A DNA stretch of 12,360 nucleotides, from the NCBI GenBank assembly GCA_016195205.1, contig JACQAB010000200.1:1-12360 (forward strand). The letters are read 5' to 3'. The notes below the pieces were generated by a model that was given only the letters and a program-made list of their open reading frames with translations, was not told the origin of the DNA and did not search any database. The position numbers and the translations under genes are program-made. Below are positions 1 to 6,889 of the stretch, piece after piece. Source of the DNA: Pseudomonadota bacterium. Lineage in GTDB: Bacteria > Pseudomonadota > Alphaproteobacteria > UBA9219 > RGZA01. Every line of letters starts with the position of its first letter. Positions within the stretch are counted from its first letter, which is position 1.

Positions 1-1457
1 AGCCGCGCCGATTCCGCCTCGTTCAGCTCGACCACTTCGGGAATCAGCAAGCCCTGCCGCTTGATGCCACCTGTGCGCAGGCCCTCTTTCATCTGTTCAT
101 AGGTGAGGCGCTCATGCACGGCGTGCTGATCGACCAGAATAATGCCATCGGCTGTTTCCGCGACAATATAGGTTTCATGAATCTGCGCCAAAGCGGCGCC
201 GAGCGGATAATCACGCTGGAATTCCTCTTCGCGCCCGAGCGGTTGCGCGGAGCGCAGAGCGAATGGCGCATTATTTTCGGGCGCATTATCCTGTTCCATG
301 CCGCTGCGCGCAAAAGGCCGGGCTACATCGGCAAATCCGCTTAAAGAGTTTTGCGGCGGCGGCGCATAAGCATAGACCCCGCCCGCCGCCTGTATCGGCG
401 CGGGCGCGCGAAACGCCGCCAGGGCCTCCGTGCTCAGCGTATTCACCGTCAACCCGGCCTGCTTGTGCAAAGCCTGGCGCAAGGTGGAAATAATCAGCCC
501 GCGCATCAGCGATGGATCGCGGAAGCGCACCTCCAGCTTGGCGGGATGCACATTCACATCCACCTCTTCCAACGGCATGTGCAGGAACAGCGCCGCCACC
601 GCGTGCCGCCCATGCGGAATCAAATCGCCATAGGCGGCGCGCACAATGCCAAGCAGCATGCGGTCACGCACCGGGCGGTTGTTGACGAACAAATGCTGGT
701 CGCGCCCATGCGGGCGGTTCAGCGTGGGAAGCCCGATCCACCCGGAAAGATTCACGCCCTCGCGCACGGTGTCCACGGCAATGGCGTTCTCGGCGAAATC
801 GGCACCTAGCACCGCCGACAGGCGCTGGCACCGCTGGTCTTCCAGCAGGCCGGGCACGGCTTCCACCCGCCAGGGGCGGCGGCCCTCTTCCAGCAAGGAA
901 AAACTTACATTCGGCCAGGCCATGGCGATGCGCTCCATCGCCTCCAGCACATAGCCATATTCCGATGCCGGGGTTTTCAAAAATTTCAGCCGCGCGGGGG
1001 TGGCGTAAAACAGATCGCGCACCTCGATGCGCGTGCCCTCAACCAGGGAGGAAGGCTTGGGCGCGGAAACCGCGCCGCCTTCCACGTTTATTTCCCAGGC
1101 CTCGGCGGAATTTTTCAACCGGCTGGCCAGCGTGAGCCGCGACACCGCGCCGATCGAGGCCAGCGCCTCGCCGCGAAAACCAAAATGGCGGATATGGGAT
1201 AAATCTTCTTCCGGAAGTTTCGAAGTCGCATGGCGCTGCACGGCCAGCAGCAAATCGTCCCTGCCCATGCCGCTGCCGTTATCGGCGACGATGATCTGGC
1301 TCATGCCGCCTTCGCGGCTGCGCACGTCGACGCGCGTCGCTCCGGCATCCAGGGCGTTCTCGACCAGCTCTTTCACCGCGGCGGCGGGACGCTCAATCAC
1401 CTCGCCGGCGGCGATTTGATTGATCAGGCTTTCCGGAAGAACGCGAATCTGAGGCAT
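1..1457 (-). CDS. mutL: DNA mismatch repair protein MutL, N-terminal part (runs off left edge)
   Basis: MutL couples mismatch recognition by MutS to strand incision. The reading frame is open from the ATG at 1457 to the window edge (485 full codons), so the C-terminus is missing. The GHKL ATPase motifs are all visible: catalytic E30 and N34 in KELVENALDAGAT, DNGSGM at 59-64, and FRGEALASI at 94-102. The transducer domain follows, with NNRPVRDR and VDVNVHPAKLEVRF. A low-complexity linker leads into the dimerisation/endonuclease domain, where DQHAVHERLTYE at 443-454 matches the metal-binding DQHA(X)2E(X)4E motif of MutL proteins that nick DNA themselves. Escherichia coli MutL lacks this motif and relies on MutH. 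The start is fixed by alignment of the MPQIRVLPESLINQIAAGE opening with the family. The gene lies downstream of a palindromic repeat and an unknown gene on the same strand. Confidence 0.97.
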   Translation of the reverse strand, partial: MPQIRVLPESLINQIAAGEVIERPAAAVKELVENALDAGATRVDVRSREGGMSQIIVADNGSGMGRDDLLLAVQRHATSKLPEEDLSHIRHFGFRGEALASIGAVSRLTLASRLKNSAEAWEINVEGGAVSAPKPSSLVEGTRIEVRDLFYATPARLKFLKTPASEYGYVLEAMERIAMAWPNVSFSLLEEGRRPWRVEAVPGLLEDQRCQRLSAVLGADFAENAIAVDTVREGVNLSGWIGLPTLNRPHGRDQHLFVNNRPVRDRMLLGIVRAAYGDLIPHGRHAVAALFLHMPLEEVDVNVHPAKLEVRFRDPSLMRGLIISTLRQALHKQAGLTVNTLSTEALAAFRAPAPIQAAGGVYAYAPPPQNSLSGFADVARPFARSGMEQDNAPENNAPFALRSAQPLGREEEFQRDYPLGAALAQIHETYIVAETADGIILVDQHAVHERLTYEQMKEGLRTGGIKRQGLLIPEVVELNEAESAR

Positions 1458-1492
1458 GGGAATATAATATCCCAGCCGTTATCCCGGCGAAA

Positions 1493-1560
1493 GTCCGCCT
1501 ACGCTAAAGCTTCGGCGGACACATTCGCCAAGACCCTCCGTAGCCTTGGCGAAGGAGAGG
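1493..1560 (+). repeat. Composite palindromic repeat, copy A
   Basis: This intergenic element holds two interrupted palindromes. The first is GTCCGCC (1493-1499) and GGCGGAC (1514-1520) around the 14-nt core tacgctaaagcttc. The second is CTCC (1536-1539) and GGAG (1554-1557) around gtagccttggcgaa. Reading on + it is nearly identical over about 65 nt to the reverse complement of copy B at 8481-8546, with differences mostly in the linker. It lies between mutL and the unknown gene at 1573. The outer GGGAGGGG stem of copies B and C is not recognisable here. Confidence 0.85.
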
Positions 1561-1572
1561 TAGGGTCTAAAA

Positions 1573-1986
1573 CTAACGTGCGGCCGCCGATTTAGCCTTG
1601 GGAGTAAGGCCACAGGCTTTGGCCGCCAGCAGCATGGCTTCCGCTTCCTTCATTTGAGGCAGCGTGGCTTGCAGTTTTCCGTTGATATGATGGGTGACCA
1701 AACCCCCGCTCCAAATTCCTTCCTGGCCAAAACTTCCTTCTGAAATGAAGTACATGTATTTAGAAGCATCAATTCTAACGCCCGTTTCGCCTTTAACGCG
1801 GTCTTGCGTTATTTCAAGAGTCCCTTTGGAAGTTGAGATTTGAGTGATGTCGCCGGACTGCCTTACCCGGTGGAGGGCCGCGCCCGTTGCCTCGGCATAA
1901 CAGGCCGCTGACTCGGACAAAGAGACCACGCGTTTTTTCGTGGCGTTTTTTATTCCGCTGACAATGCCGTCAAACATGTTTGACAT
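1573..1986 (-). CDS. Hypothetical protein of 137 residues
   Basis: I do not recognise this family. The start at 1986 is supported by a GAGG about eight bases upstream; a second ATG lies three codons in. The protein has no clear signal peptide or transmembrane segment. The middle part (about residues 45-105) alternates short polar and hydrophobic stretches of the kind seen in beta-rich folds, such as TSKGTLEITQDRV and DASKYMYFISEGSF. The C-terminal 30 residues are Ala/Lys-rich and probably helical (EAEAMLLAAKACG, then TPKAKSAAAR). Its codons look less GC-biased than those of neighbouring mutL, which may mean a recently acquired or fast-evolving gene. It has about 100 bases of its own leader after the pentapeptide gene. 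The frame looks real because of its length, its ribosome site and its fit between neighbours. Confidence 0.7.
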   Translation of the reverse strand: MSNMFDGIVSGIKNATKKRVVSLSESAACYAEATGAALHRVRQSGDITQISTSKGTLEITQDRVKGETGVRIDASKYMYFISEGSFGQEGIWSGGLVTHHINGKLQATLPQMKEAEAMLLAAKACGLTPKAKSAAAR

Positions 1987-2086
1987 AAAATGGCCTCAAG
2001 ATGGGATGAGGCTTCAATCTAGTCCCTGCCGGTTAATTCCGCTTTAATGGAGAGGATAACAACTCGTTTCACTGGCCTTTTCACTC

Positions 2087-2092
2087 ATTATA
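2087..2092 (-). promoter_or_regulatory. Possible -10 box (TATAAT) for the gene at 1573-1986
   Basis: A perfect TATAAT on the minus strand overlaps the stop codon of the pentapeptide gene, about 100 bases upstream of the unknown gene at 1986. I see no good -35 box at the expected spacing, so this is only a candidate. Confidence 0.2.
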
Positions 2093-3323
2093 CTCCCATC
2101 AGCGCGCCTTGAGTGATGGCGCCATCCATACCTGAGCCTTCCATGTCGGCACCGCGCAAATCGGTGGCGGTCAGGTCCGCGCCGCTGAAATTCACCCCGC
2201 GCAGATCGGCGCCGGTTAAATCGGCAAAGCGCAGATTGCAGCGGCTGAAGCTGGCATTGATTGCCTTCCCGCCCGGCAGTTTCAGCGGCCCCAGCAACGC
2301 CAATTGCAGGCTGGCGCGCATCAAATTGCTGCCCGAAAAATCCGCGCCGCGCAAATCAGCCCGTAAAAACCGCGCCATGCGGAAATCGTTGTCGCGCAAT
2401 TCAGCGGCCTGCAGCTGCGCCCCGGTGAAACGCAGCCGGTAGAACAAGCCATGGCGCGCCTTCATCATCGCTAGGTTGCGGCCCGAAAAATCGCATGCCC
2501 CGGGGCCCTCGCTGCGCAGGTCAAAGCGCGTTAAATCCAGGCGTTTTCCCTTTGCGCCGCCGCTTTGCAGCCATTCTTCATGCTCGCGCACGGCGTCATC
2601 CAGCGATCTTCCTTCGTCTTCCAGGCGCAAGCCCTGGAATTCATCGCGCAACACGCCGGTCAGGTCCGCGCCTTCCGTTTGCGCGCCGGTCAAATCCGCG
2701 CCACGCAGCACGGCATCTTTCAGGCAGGCGCCCTGCAGCTGCGCCAGCGACAAATCGGCCTTCTCCAGCACGGCGTTCGACAAATTCACGTCGCGCAGGA
2801 TGGCGCGCGACAGTTTGGCGTCGGCAAAAACCGCGTCGCCGGCATCGACATGTTCGGTGAAATAGCCGCCCGCGGGTTTTTTGTTTTCCGTTTCGGCAGC
2901 AAGGGGCTGCAGCATCAGGCTGATATTGCCACCGCGGTCCTTGCGGGCGATAGCGCCTTCGCGCAGGTCGGCCATGGTCATATCCGCGCCGCTGAAATTC
3001 GTGCCGCGCAGATTGGCGCCGCGCAAATCACCGCGCACCAGGCTGGCGTTGGAAAAATCCGATTTCTGCAGCACCGCGGCGAAAAAACTGGCGGCATCCA
3101 GGTTGGCGCCGCGAAAATCGCAGTCAAACAGCAGCGAACCCGAAAAATCGGCGCTGCTTAAATTCACGCCGCGCAGGATCAGGTTGGAAAGATTGCGGTA
3201 GGCCAGCACCGCGCGCGAGCCGCCCACACGCGCCTCCAGAAACGCGCCGTGTTTCTTCACCATCTCGTCCAGTTCCTGCTGGCCGATGGGCGCAAGGTTT
3301 TTCTGGTCATAAAGCAGCGGCAT
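2088..3323 (-). CDS. Pentapeptide-repeat protein (411 residues)
   Basis: Pentapeptide-repeat proteins fold into a right-handed four-sided beta helix built from A(D/N)LXX units. Three blocks are visible: about residues 43-122 (for example LRGANLRGTNFSGADMTMADLR), 165-225 (LSNAVLEKADLSLAQL) and 262-408 (LRADLRGADFSGSNL, LTGADLRGVNFSGADL). Non-repeat linkers at about 125-165 and 226-260 separate them. The N-terminal leader (MPLLYDQKNLAPIGQQELDEMVKKHGAFLEAR) is not repetitive and reads like a short helical cap; I recall similar leaders in alphaproteobacterial members. There is no signal peptide or membrane segment, so it is probably cytoplasmic. The molecular role is unknown; some relatives protect DNA gyrase by mimicking DNA, but nothing here shows that. 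It follows pgi on the same strand, with a GC-rich hairpin between them. The ribosome site is weak. Confidence 0.93.
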   Translation of the reverse strand: MPLLYDQKNLAPIGQQELDEMVKKHGAFLEARVGGSRAVLAYRNLSNLILRGVNLSSADFSGSLLFDCDFRGANLDAASFFAAVLQKSDFSNASLVRGDLRGANLRGTNFSGADMTMADLREGAIARKDRGGNISLMLQPLAAETENKKPAGGYFTEHVDAGDAVFADAKLSRAILRDVNLSNAVLEKADLSLAQLQGACLKDAVLRGADLTGAQTEGADLTGVLRDEFQGLRLEDEGRSLDDAVREHEEWLQSGGAKGKRLDLTRFDLRSEGPGACDFSGRNLAMMKARHGLFYRLRFTGAQLQAAELRDNDFRMARFLRADLRGADFSGSNLMRASLQLALLGPLKLPGGKAINASFSRCNLRFADLTGADLRGVNFSGADLTATDLRGADMEGSGMDGAITQGALMGV

Positions 3324-3346
3324 GGTATCTCAGCTTAGAAAATCCA

Positions 3347-3367
3347 TCCCCTCCCGAAGGGAGGGGA
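3347..3367. terminator. Perfect 9-bp GC-rich hairpin between pgi and the pentapeptide gene
   Basis: TCCCCTCCC and GGGAGGGGA pair perfectly around a 3-nt GAA loop. The hairpin lies 6 bases beyond the pgi stop codon, so it could end or attenuate pgi transcription. No strong U-run follows on the minus strand. Its stem has the same sequence as the outer stem of the repeats at 8467-8555 and 8636-8726, so it may instead be a collapsed copy of that family. Confidence 0.6.
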
Positions 3368-3373
3368 GTTGTT

Positions 3374-4900
3374 CTAATCTTTCCGCAAGACCTTCAACAA
3401 AGCCGACAGATGCGCCGGCGCCACGCCGCCGGAAAGCGCCGCTTCCATCGGCCCGGCCAGCTTTTTGCCCAACTCAACGCCCCACTGGTCAAACGGATTC
3501 AGGTTCCACAGCACGCCTTGCACGAACACCTTATGTTCATACAGCACCACCAGATTGCCCAGCGCACGCGGCGTAAGGCCGTCCAACGCCAGCACGCTGC
3601 AGGGCATGTTGCCGGGAACATTTTTCTGCGCGTCCTCGTCTTCCTTGCCGAAGGCCAGCGCCTCGGCCTGCGCCAGGGCATGGGCCTGCAGCATCTTGTC
3701 TTGCGACACGATCAGGATTTCCGAAGGAATAATTTCCGTGCCCTGGTGCAGCGCCTGCATGAAGGCGTGCTGGGCGGGCGTGCCGGTGGCGCCGAAAATC
3801 ACCGGCGCGGTGGCATAGTCCACCGGTTTTTTGTCCAGCCCCACGCTTTTGCCCAGGCTTTCCATTTCCAGCTGTTGCAAATACGCGGGCCACAAGCGCA
3901 GGCTTTCGCCATAGGGCAGCACCGCGCGCGATTTGCAGTTCAGGATATTCGTGTTCCATACGCCCAGCAGCGCCAGAAGCACCGGCATGTTCTCCATCCA
4001 GGGCGCGTTCTGGAAATGCGCGTCCATCTCGGCGCCGCCTTGCAGAAATTCCTCGAACGCCTTGCGGCCCATCGCCGCCATGGCGCTCAGGCTGACCGAC
4101 GCCCACAGCGAAAATCTTCCGCCCACACCCTTATGCATCGGAAAAATATTGTGCCCCGGAACGCCGAAGGTTGCTGCGGCTTCCGGAGCGGCGGTGGCGG
4201 CAAGAATATGCTTCTTCCATTTTTCGCCCAGCCAGCCCTGCAAAACCCTGCCATTGTGCAGCACTTCCGCCGTGGAAAAGCTTTTCGACGCCAGCAGCAC
4301 CAGCGTCGCCTCGGGTTTCAGCCAGGCCATGAGCTTCCGTAGCGGCGCGGGGTCGGTGCTGGCGATGAAATGAGCCTGCGGCCCCCTGCCGTCGGCCAGG
4401 GCCTCCGTCAAAAGACGCGGGCCCAGTTCCGAGCCGCCAATGCCGACATGAATCACATGACGAAGGGGGATGCCCAGCGCGTTTTTTATTTGCCCGGTGC
4501 GCAATCTTTCGGCGAAATCCAGAGCCCGCTCGCGCATCGGATAAATTTCGGGCGAAGGTTCCCGGGCGCGCATCGCCGGGTGCAGGGCCGGGTGGTTCTC
4601 GCTGGCATTCACCACCTCGCCGTCAAAAAGTTTTTTCCGCGCCGGGGCCAACCCGGCCTCTTCGGCCAGCCGAGTCAGCAGCGGCAGGGTTTCCGCGGTC
4701 ACCCGCTCGCGCGAATAATCCAGATAAAGCGCGCCGGCACGCAGGGCAAAGCGCCCGGCCCGGCCGGGATCTTTGTCAAACAAATCACGCAGATGCAGCT
4801 TGGCCGCCTCGCTGCCATGGCTCAGAAGTTGGGGCCAGACCAAACGGCTTGTTAAGGAAGTCATGAATTCAGGTAAAGCACACCCGCTTTCTCTTGTCAT
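3374..4900 (-). CDS. pgi: Glucose-6-phosphate isomerase
   Basis: This enzyme interconverts glucose 6-phosphate and fructose 6-phosphate in the cytoplasm, for glycolysis and gluconeogenesis. Diagnostic segments are GIGGSELGPRLL and SKSFSTAEV (sugar-phosphate binding), GVGGRFSLWASV, QLEMESLGK with the catalytic glutamate, GTPAQHAFMQALHQGT with the catalytic histidine (residue 378 of the longest frame), and NPFDQWGVELGK with the C-terminal active-site lysine. At 508 codons or fewer it is shorter than the 549-residue E. coli enzyme. Two starts are possible: ATG at 4900, and ATG at 4864 (MTSLTSRLVWPQLLSHG), which drops 12 residues that resemble nothing in the family. Neither has a clear ribosome site; I think 4864 is at least as likely. 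The gene is divergent from the aminotransferase at 4958. Confidence 0.97.
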   Translation of the reverse strand: MTRESGCALPEFMTSLTSRLVWPQLLSHGSEAAKLHLRDLFDKDPGRAGRFALRAGALYLDYSRERVTAETLPLLTRLAEEAGLAPARKKLFDGEVVNASENHPALHPAMRAREPSPEIYPMRERALDFAERLRTGQIKNALGIPLRHVIHVGIGGSELGPRLLTEALADGRGPQAHFIASTDPAPLRKLMAWLKPEATLVLLASKSFSTAEVLHNGRVLQGWLGEKWKKHILAATAAPEAAATFGVPGHNIFPMHKGVGGRFSLWASVSLSAMAAMGRKAFEEFLQGGAEMDAHFQNAPWMENMPVLLALLGVWNTNILNCKSRAVLPYGESLRLWPAYLQQLEMESLGKSVGLDKKPVDYATAPVIFGATGTPAQHAFMQALHQGTEIIPSEILIVSQDKMLQAHALAQAEALAFGKEDEDAQKNVPGNMPCSVLALDGLTPRALGNLVVLYEHKVFVQGVLWNLNPFDQWGVELGKKLAGPMEAALSGGVAPAHLSALLKVLRKD

Positions 4901-4923
4901 TTTGTATGTTTTTCGCCTATTTT
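4894..4923 (+). promoter_or_regulatory. Candidate promoter for the aminotransferase gene
   Basis: TTGTCA (4894-4899) and TATTTT (4918-4923) are separated by 18 bases, a plausible sigma-70-type pair. Initiation near 4930 would leave a leader of about 28 bases before the ATG at 4958. That would exclude the alternative TTG start at 4922. The box overlaps the 5' end of pgi on the other strand, so the two genes may compete for polymerase. Confidence 0.35.
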
Positions 4924-4957
4924 GGCGTCGACTCTGACCCCCAACTCACGAAACGCC

Positions 4958-6160
4958 ATGCCTGCCCTTGCCCAACGCCTTGCCCGCATCCAGCCCTCGC
5001 CTACCCTGGCGGTCACCCAGAAAGCTGCCGAGCTGAAATCCGCCGGTCGTGACGTGATCGGCCTTGGCGCGGGAGAGCCCGATTTTGACACGCCGGACCA
5101 CATCAAGGCCGCCGCCATCGATGCCATCCACAAGGGCCAGACCAAATACACCGCGGTCGATGGCACCCCCGCCCTGAAGAAAGCGATCATCGCCAAATTC
5201 AAGCGCGAGAACGGGCTGGAATACACCCCCGATCAGATCATCGTCTCCTGCGGCGGCAAGCATGTGATCTACAACGCCATGATGGCCACCGTGGAAAACG
5301 GCGACGAGGTTATCATCCCCGCGCCCTATTGGGTGTCGTATCCCGACATGGTGATCCTGGCGAGCGGCAAGCCGGTGATCGTGCCGTGCATGCCGGAAAA
5401 GAATTTCAAACTGCAACCGGCGGAACTAGAACGCGCCATCACTCCGCGCACCAAGTGGCTGATTTTAAATTCACCCAGCAATCCCACCGGCGCGGCCTAT
5501 ACGAAGGAAGAATTGAGGGCGCTGACGGAAGTGCTGCTGCGCCACCCGCAGGTTTATATCCTGACCGACGATATTTATGAGCATTTGCTCTATGACGGCC
5601 TTGAATTCAACACCATCGCCCAGGTCGAGCCGCAGCTTTACGCCCGCACGCTGACCATGAACGGCGCTTCCAAGGCCTATTCCATGACCGGATGGCGCAT
5701 CGGCTATGCCGGGGGGCCGAAGGAAATCGTGCGCGCCATGGCCGCCATTCAGGGCCACAGCACCACCAATCCCTGCTCGATCAGCCAGGCCGCGGCGGTA
5801 GCGGCGCTGGATGGCCCGCAGGAATTTTTGAAGAAGTGGGTGGAAACTTTTAAAGGACGGCGTGATTTGGTGGTCGGCATGCTGAACCAGGCCAAGGGCC
5901 TGTCGTGCAAATCGCCGCAGGGCGCGTTCTATGTTTACCCAAGTTGCGCGGGCTGCATCGGCAAGAAAACCCCGCAGGGCAAAACCATCCAGAACGACAC
6001 TGATTTTGTGCAGTACTTGTTGGAGGCCGAGGGCGTGGCGGTCGTTCAGGGCGCGGCATTCGGATTGTCGCCGCATTTCCGCGTGTCTTACGCCACCTCG
6101 ACCGAGGCCCTGGAAAAAGCCGGCCAGCGCATCCAAAAAGCATGTGGGGCTTTGCAGTAA
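4958..6160 (+). CDS. aspC: Aspartate (probably aspartate/prephenate) aminotransferase, class I
   Basis: This PLP enzyme moves the amino group between aspartate and 2-oxoglutarate. Close alphaproteobacterial relatives also aminate prephenate to arogenate; that second activity is inference here. The class I-gamma signature is clear: GLGAGEPDFDTP near the N-terminus, YTAVDGTPALKKAI, PAPYWVSYPDMV, NSPSNPTGAAY, DDIYEHLLYDG, and GASKAYSMTGWRIGYAGG, in which K239 (codon at 5672) is the PLP-binding lysine. FRVSYATS near the C-terminus carries the substrate-carboxylate arginine. Starting at the ATG at 4958 gives 400 residues, the usual length. The frame extends upstream to a TTG at 4922, but that adds 12 unconserved residues and overlaps a promoter candidate. 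No strong ribosome site precedes the ATG. Some annotations call this family aatA. Confidence 0.96.
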   Translation: MPALAQRLARIQPSPTLAVTQKAAELKSAGRDVIGLGAGEPDFDTPDHIKAAAIDAIHKGQTKYTAVDGTPALKKAIIAKFKRENGLEYTPDQIIVSCGGKHVIYNAMMATVENGDEVIIPAPYWVSYPDMVILASGKPVIVPCMPEKNFKLQPAELERAITPRTKWLILNSPSNPTGAAYTKEELRALTEVLLRHPQVYILTDDIYEHLLYDGLEFNTIAQVEPQLYARTLTMNGASKAYSMTGWRIGYAGGPKEIVRAMAAIQGHSTTNPCSISQAAAVAALDGPQEFLKKWVETFKGRRDLVVGMLNQAKGLSCKSPQGAFYVYPSCAGCIGKKTPQGKTIQNDTDFVQYLLEAEGVAVVQGAAFGLSPHFRVSYATSTEALEKAGQRIQKACGALQ

Positions 6161-6181
6161 GAATACATTGAAGAAACAATT

Positions 6182-6505
6182 CTAAGCAGGTGTATGTATT
6201 TCGTCTGCATGCCGCGAACGCACGCTAATTTTCACGTCCACTTCCTGGCCAAGCTTGCCGAGAATCGTGATCATCCGGTCGATGGTGAAGCGCCCGAGCT
6301 TTACGTTGCGGATGCGCGAAAACTCCGAAGCCGCCACGCCGGTAATTTTCTGCGCCGCGCGCACGCTGAGCTTGCGGCGATCCAGCACGCGGATGATTTT
6401 CGCGGCAAGAATGGCGCGCGCTTGCTCCAGATCGGGATTAGCATCACCGAAATCGCGGAACACGTTGCCGCTGCCATGTATAACTTCAAGCTTCTTAGCC
6501 ACCAT
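6182..6505 (-). CDS. XRE-type antitoxin of a HigBA-like pair
   Basis: This 107-residue protein is a small helix-turn-helix regulator that should neutralise the toxin encoded just upstream and repress their shared promoter. After a short leader with the typical GSGNVFRDFG motif, residues about 28-85 form the DNA-binding domain: AKIIRVLDRRKLSVRAAQKITGV, then ASEFSRIRNVKLGRFTIDRMITIL, ending in GKLGQEVDVKI. This matches the HTH_37-type antitoxins found beside RelE/HigB toxins. Its ATG lies inside the toxin's last codons (11-bp overlap), and a GGGAGG lies three to four bases upstream, so the two are translationally coupled. The toxin-first order is typical of HigBA systems. It converges with the aminotransferase gene, whose stop is only 21 bases away. 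I leave the gene symbol blank because several related names are in use. Confidence 0.9.
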   Translation of the reverse strand: MVAKKLEVIHGSGNVFRDFGDANPDLEQARAILAAKIIRVLDRRKLSVRAAQKITGVAASEFSRIRNVKLGRFTIDRMITILGKLGQEVDVKISVRSRHADEIHTPA

Positions 6506-6842
6506 AAGCCTCCCTTAAACGTTTAAGCCGCTCGTGAATTAAATCCACTTCCAACTGCGGTGTTTTAATTCCTGTTTTCGATTTCTTTTTGAAAGCATGG
6601 ACAACCCAAAGGTTGATGCTGATCTGCACAGCATAGATAGTGCGGTAAGCATCCCCACGATGTTGCAAGGCAATTTCGAACACCCCACCATCAACCCCTT
6701 TAAAAGGTTTAACTTTGTCTCCTTTTCTACCCTCGGCAGCTACGGTTAAGGCGCGCCTCATCTCAAGCTGGACTTCCATAGGAAATTTCTCAAAATCCCT
6801 GCGGGCGGCTTTGACCCACGAAATTGTTCGCGTATTCAACAT
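6495..6842 (-). CDS. RelE/HigB-superfamily toxin (Gp49-like)
   Basis: The predicted product, 115 residues, belongs to the Gp49-like branch of the RelE/ParE superfamily. Characterised relatives are ribosome-dependent mRNA interferases that arrest translation when the antitoxin is lost. Family features are KPFKGVDGGVFEIAL, the YRTIYAV strand, and VVHAFKKKSKTGIKTPQLEVDLIHERLKRL, a basic stretch with the terminal helix. The start at 6842 has a GAGG eight bases upstream. The gene is complete, with no frameshift, and overlaps the antitoxin. A palindromic operator-like site lies immediately upstream, between this gene and the rnc stop. That position, where era would be expected in many relatives, suggests the pair came in by horizontal transfer. 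Confidence 0.9.
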   Translation of the reverse strand: MLNTRTISWVKAARRDFEKFPMEVQLEMRRALTVAAEGRKGDKVKPFKGVDGGVFEIALQHRGDAYRTIYAVQISINLWVVHAFKKKSKTGIKTPQLEVDLIHERLKRLREAYGG

Positions 6843-6859
6843 TTGCCAATCCTCGCCAT

Positions 6860-6886
6860 GTTGACAAATTTGTCAACGTTTGTCAA
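6860..6886 (-). promoter_or_regulatory. Operator/promoter of the toxin-antitoxin pair
   Basis: GTTGACAAATTTGTCAAC (6860-6877) is a perfect 18-bp palindrome. A third half-site, TTTGTCAA at 6879-6886, repeats the half-site at 6869-6876 exactly 10 bp (one helical turn) away. On the minus strand both half-sites read TTGACA, a consensus -35 box. One lies 17 bases before a weak CAACAT, so bound antitoxin would cover the promoter. The site begins three bases past the rnc stop codon. Confidence 0.75.
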
Positions 6887-6889
6887 GCC

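Noticed and set aside
1461..1475. TATAAT between mutL and repeat copy A
   Set aside because: On + nothing downstream needs a promoter, and on - the AT-rich box lies too close to the mutL ATG to be a usual -10.
1230..1595. A plus-strand frame ending in AYAKASADTFAKTLRSLGEGE
   Set aside because: Most of it is antisense to mutL, and the end is translation of repeat copy A. The peptide-like string comes from the DNA repeat.
3410..4342. A 310-codon plus-strand frame over pgi
   Set aside because: It is antisense to pgi, whose active-site motifs are intact. Long antisense frames are expected in GC-rich DNA.
4922..4957. TTG start for the aminotransferase
   Set aside because: The added 12 residues are not family-like, and the region overlaps a plausible promoter. 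The ATG at 4958 gives the usual 400 residues.
6161..6181. Terminator between the convergent aminotransferase and antitoxin genes
   Set aside because: Only a 5-bp AGAAT/ATTCT stem with a large loop is visible, too weak to call.
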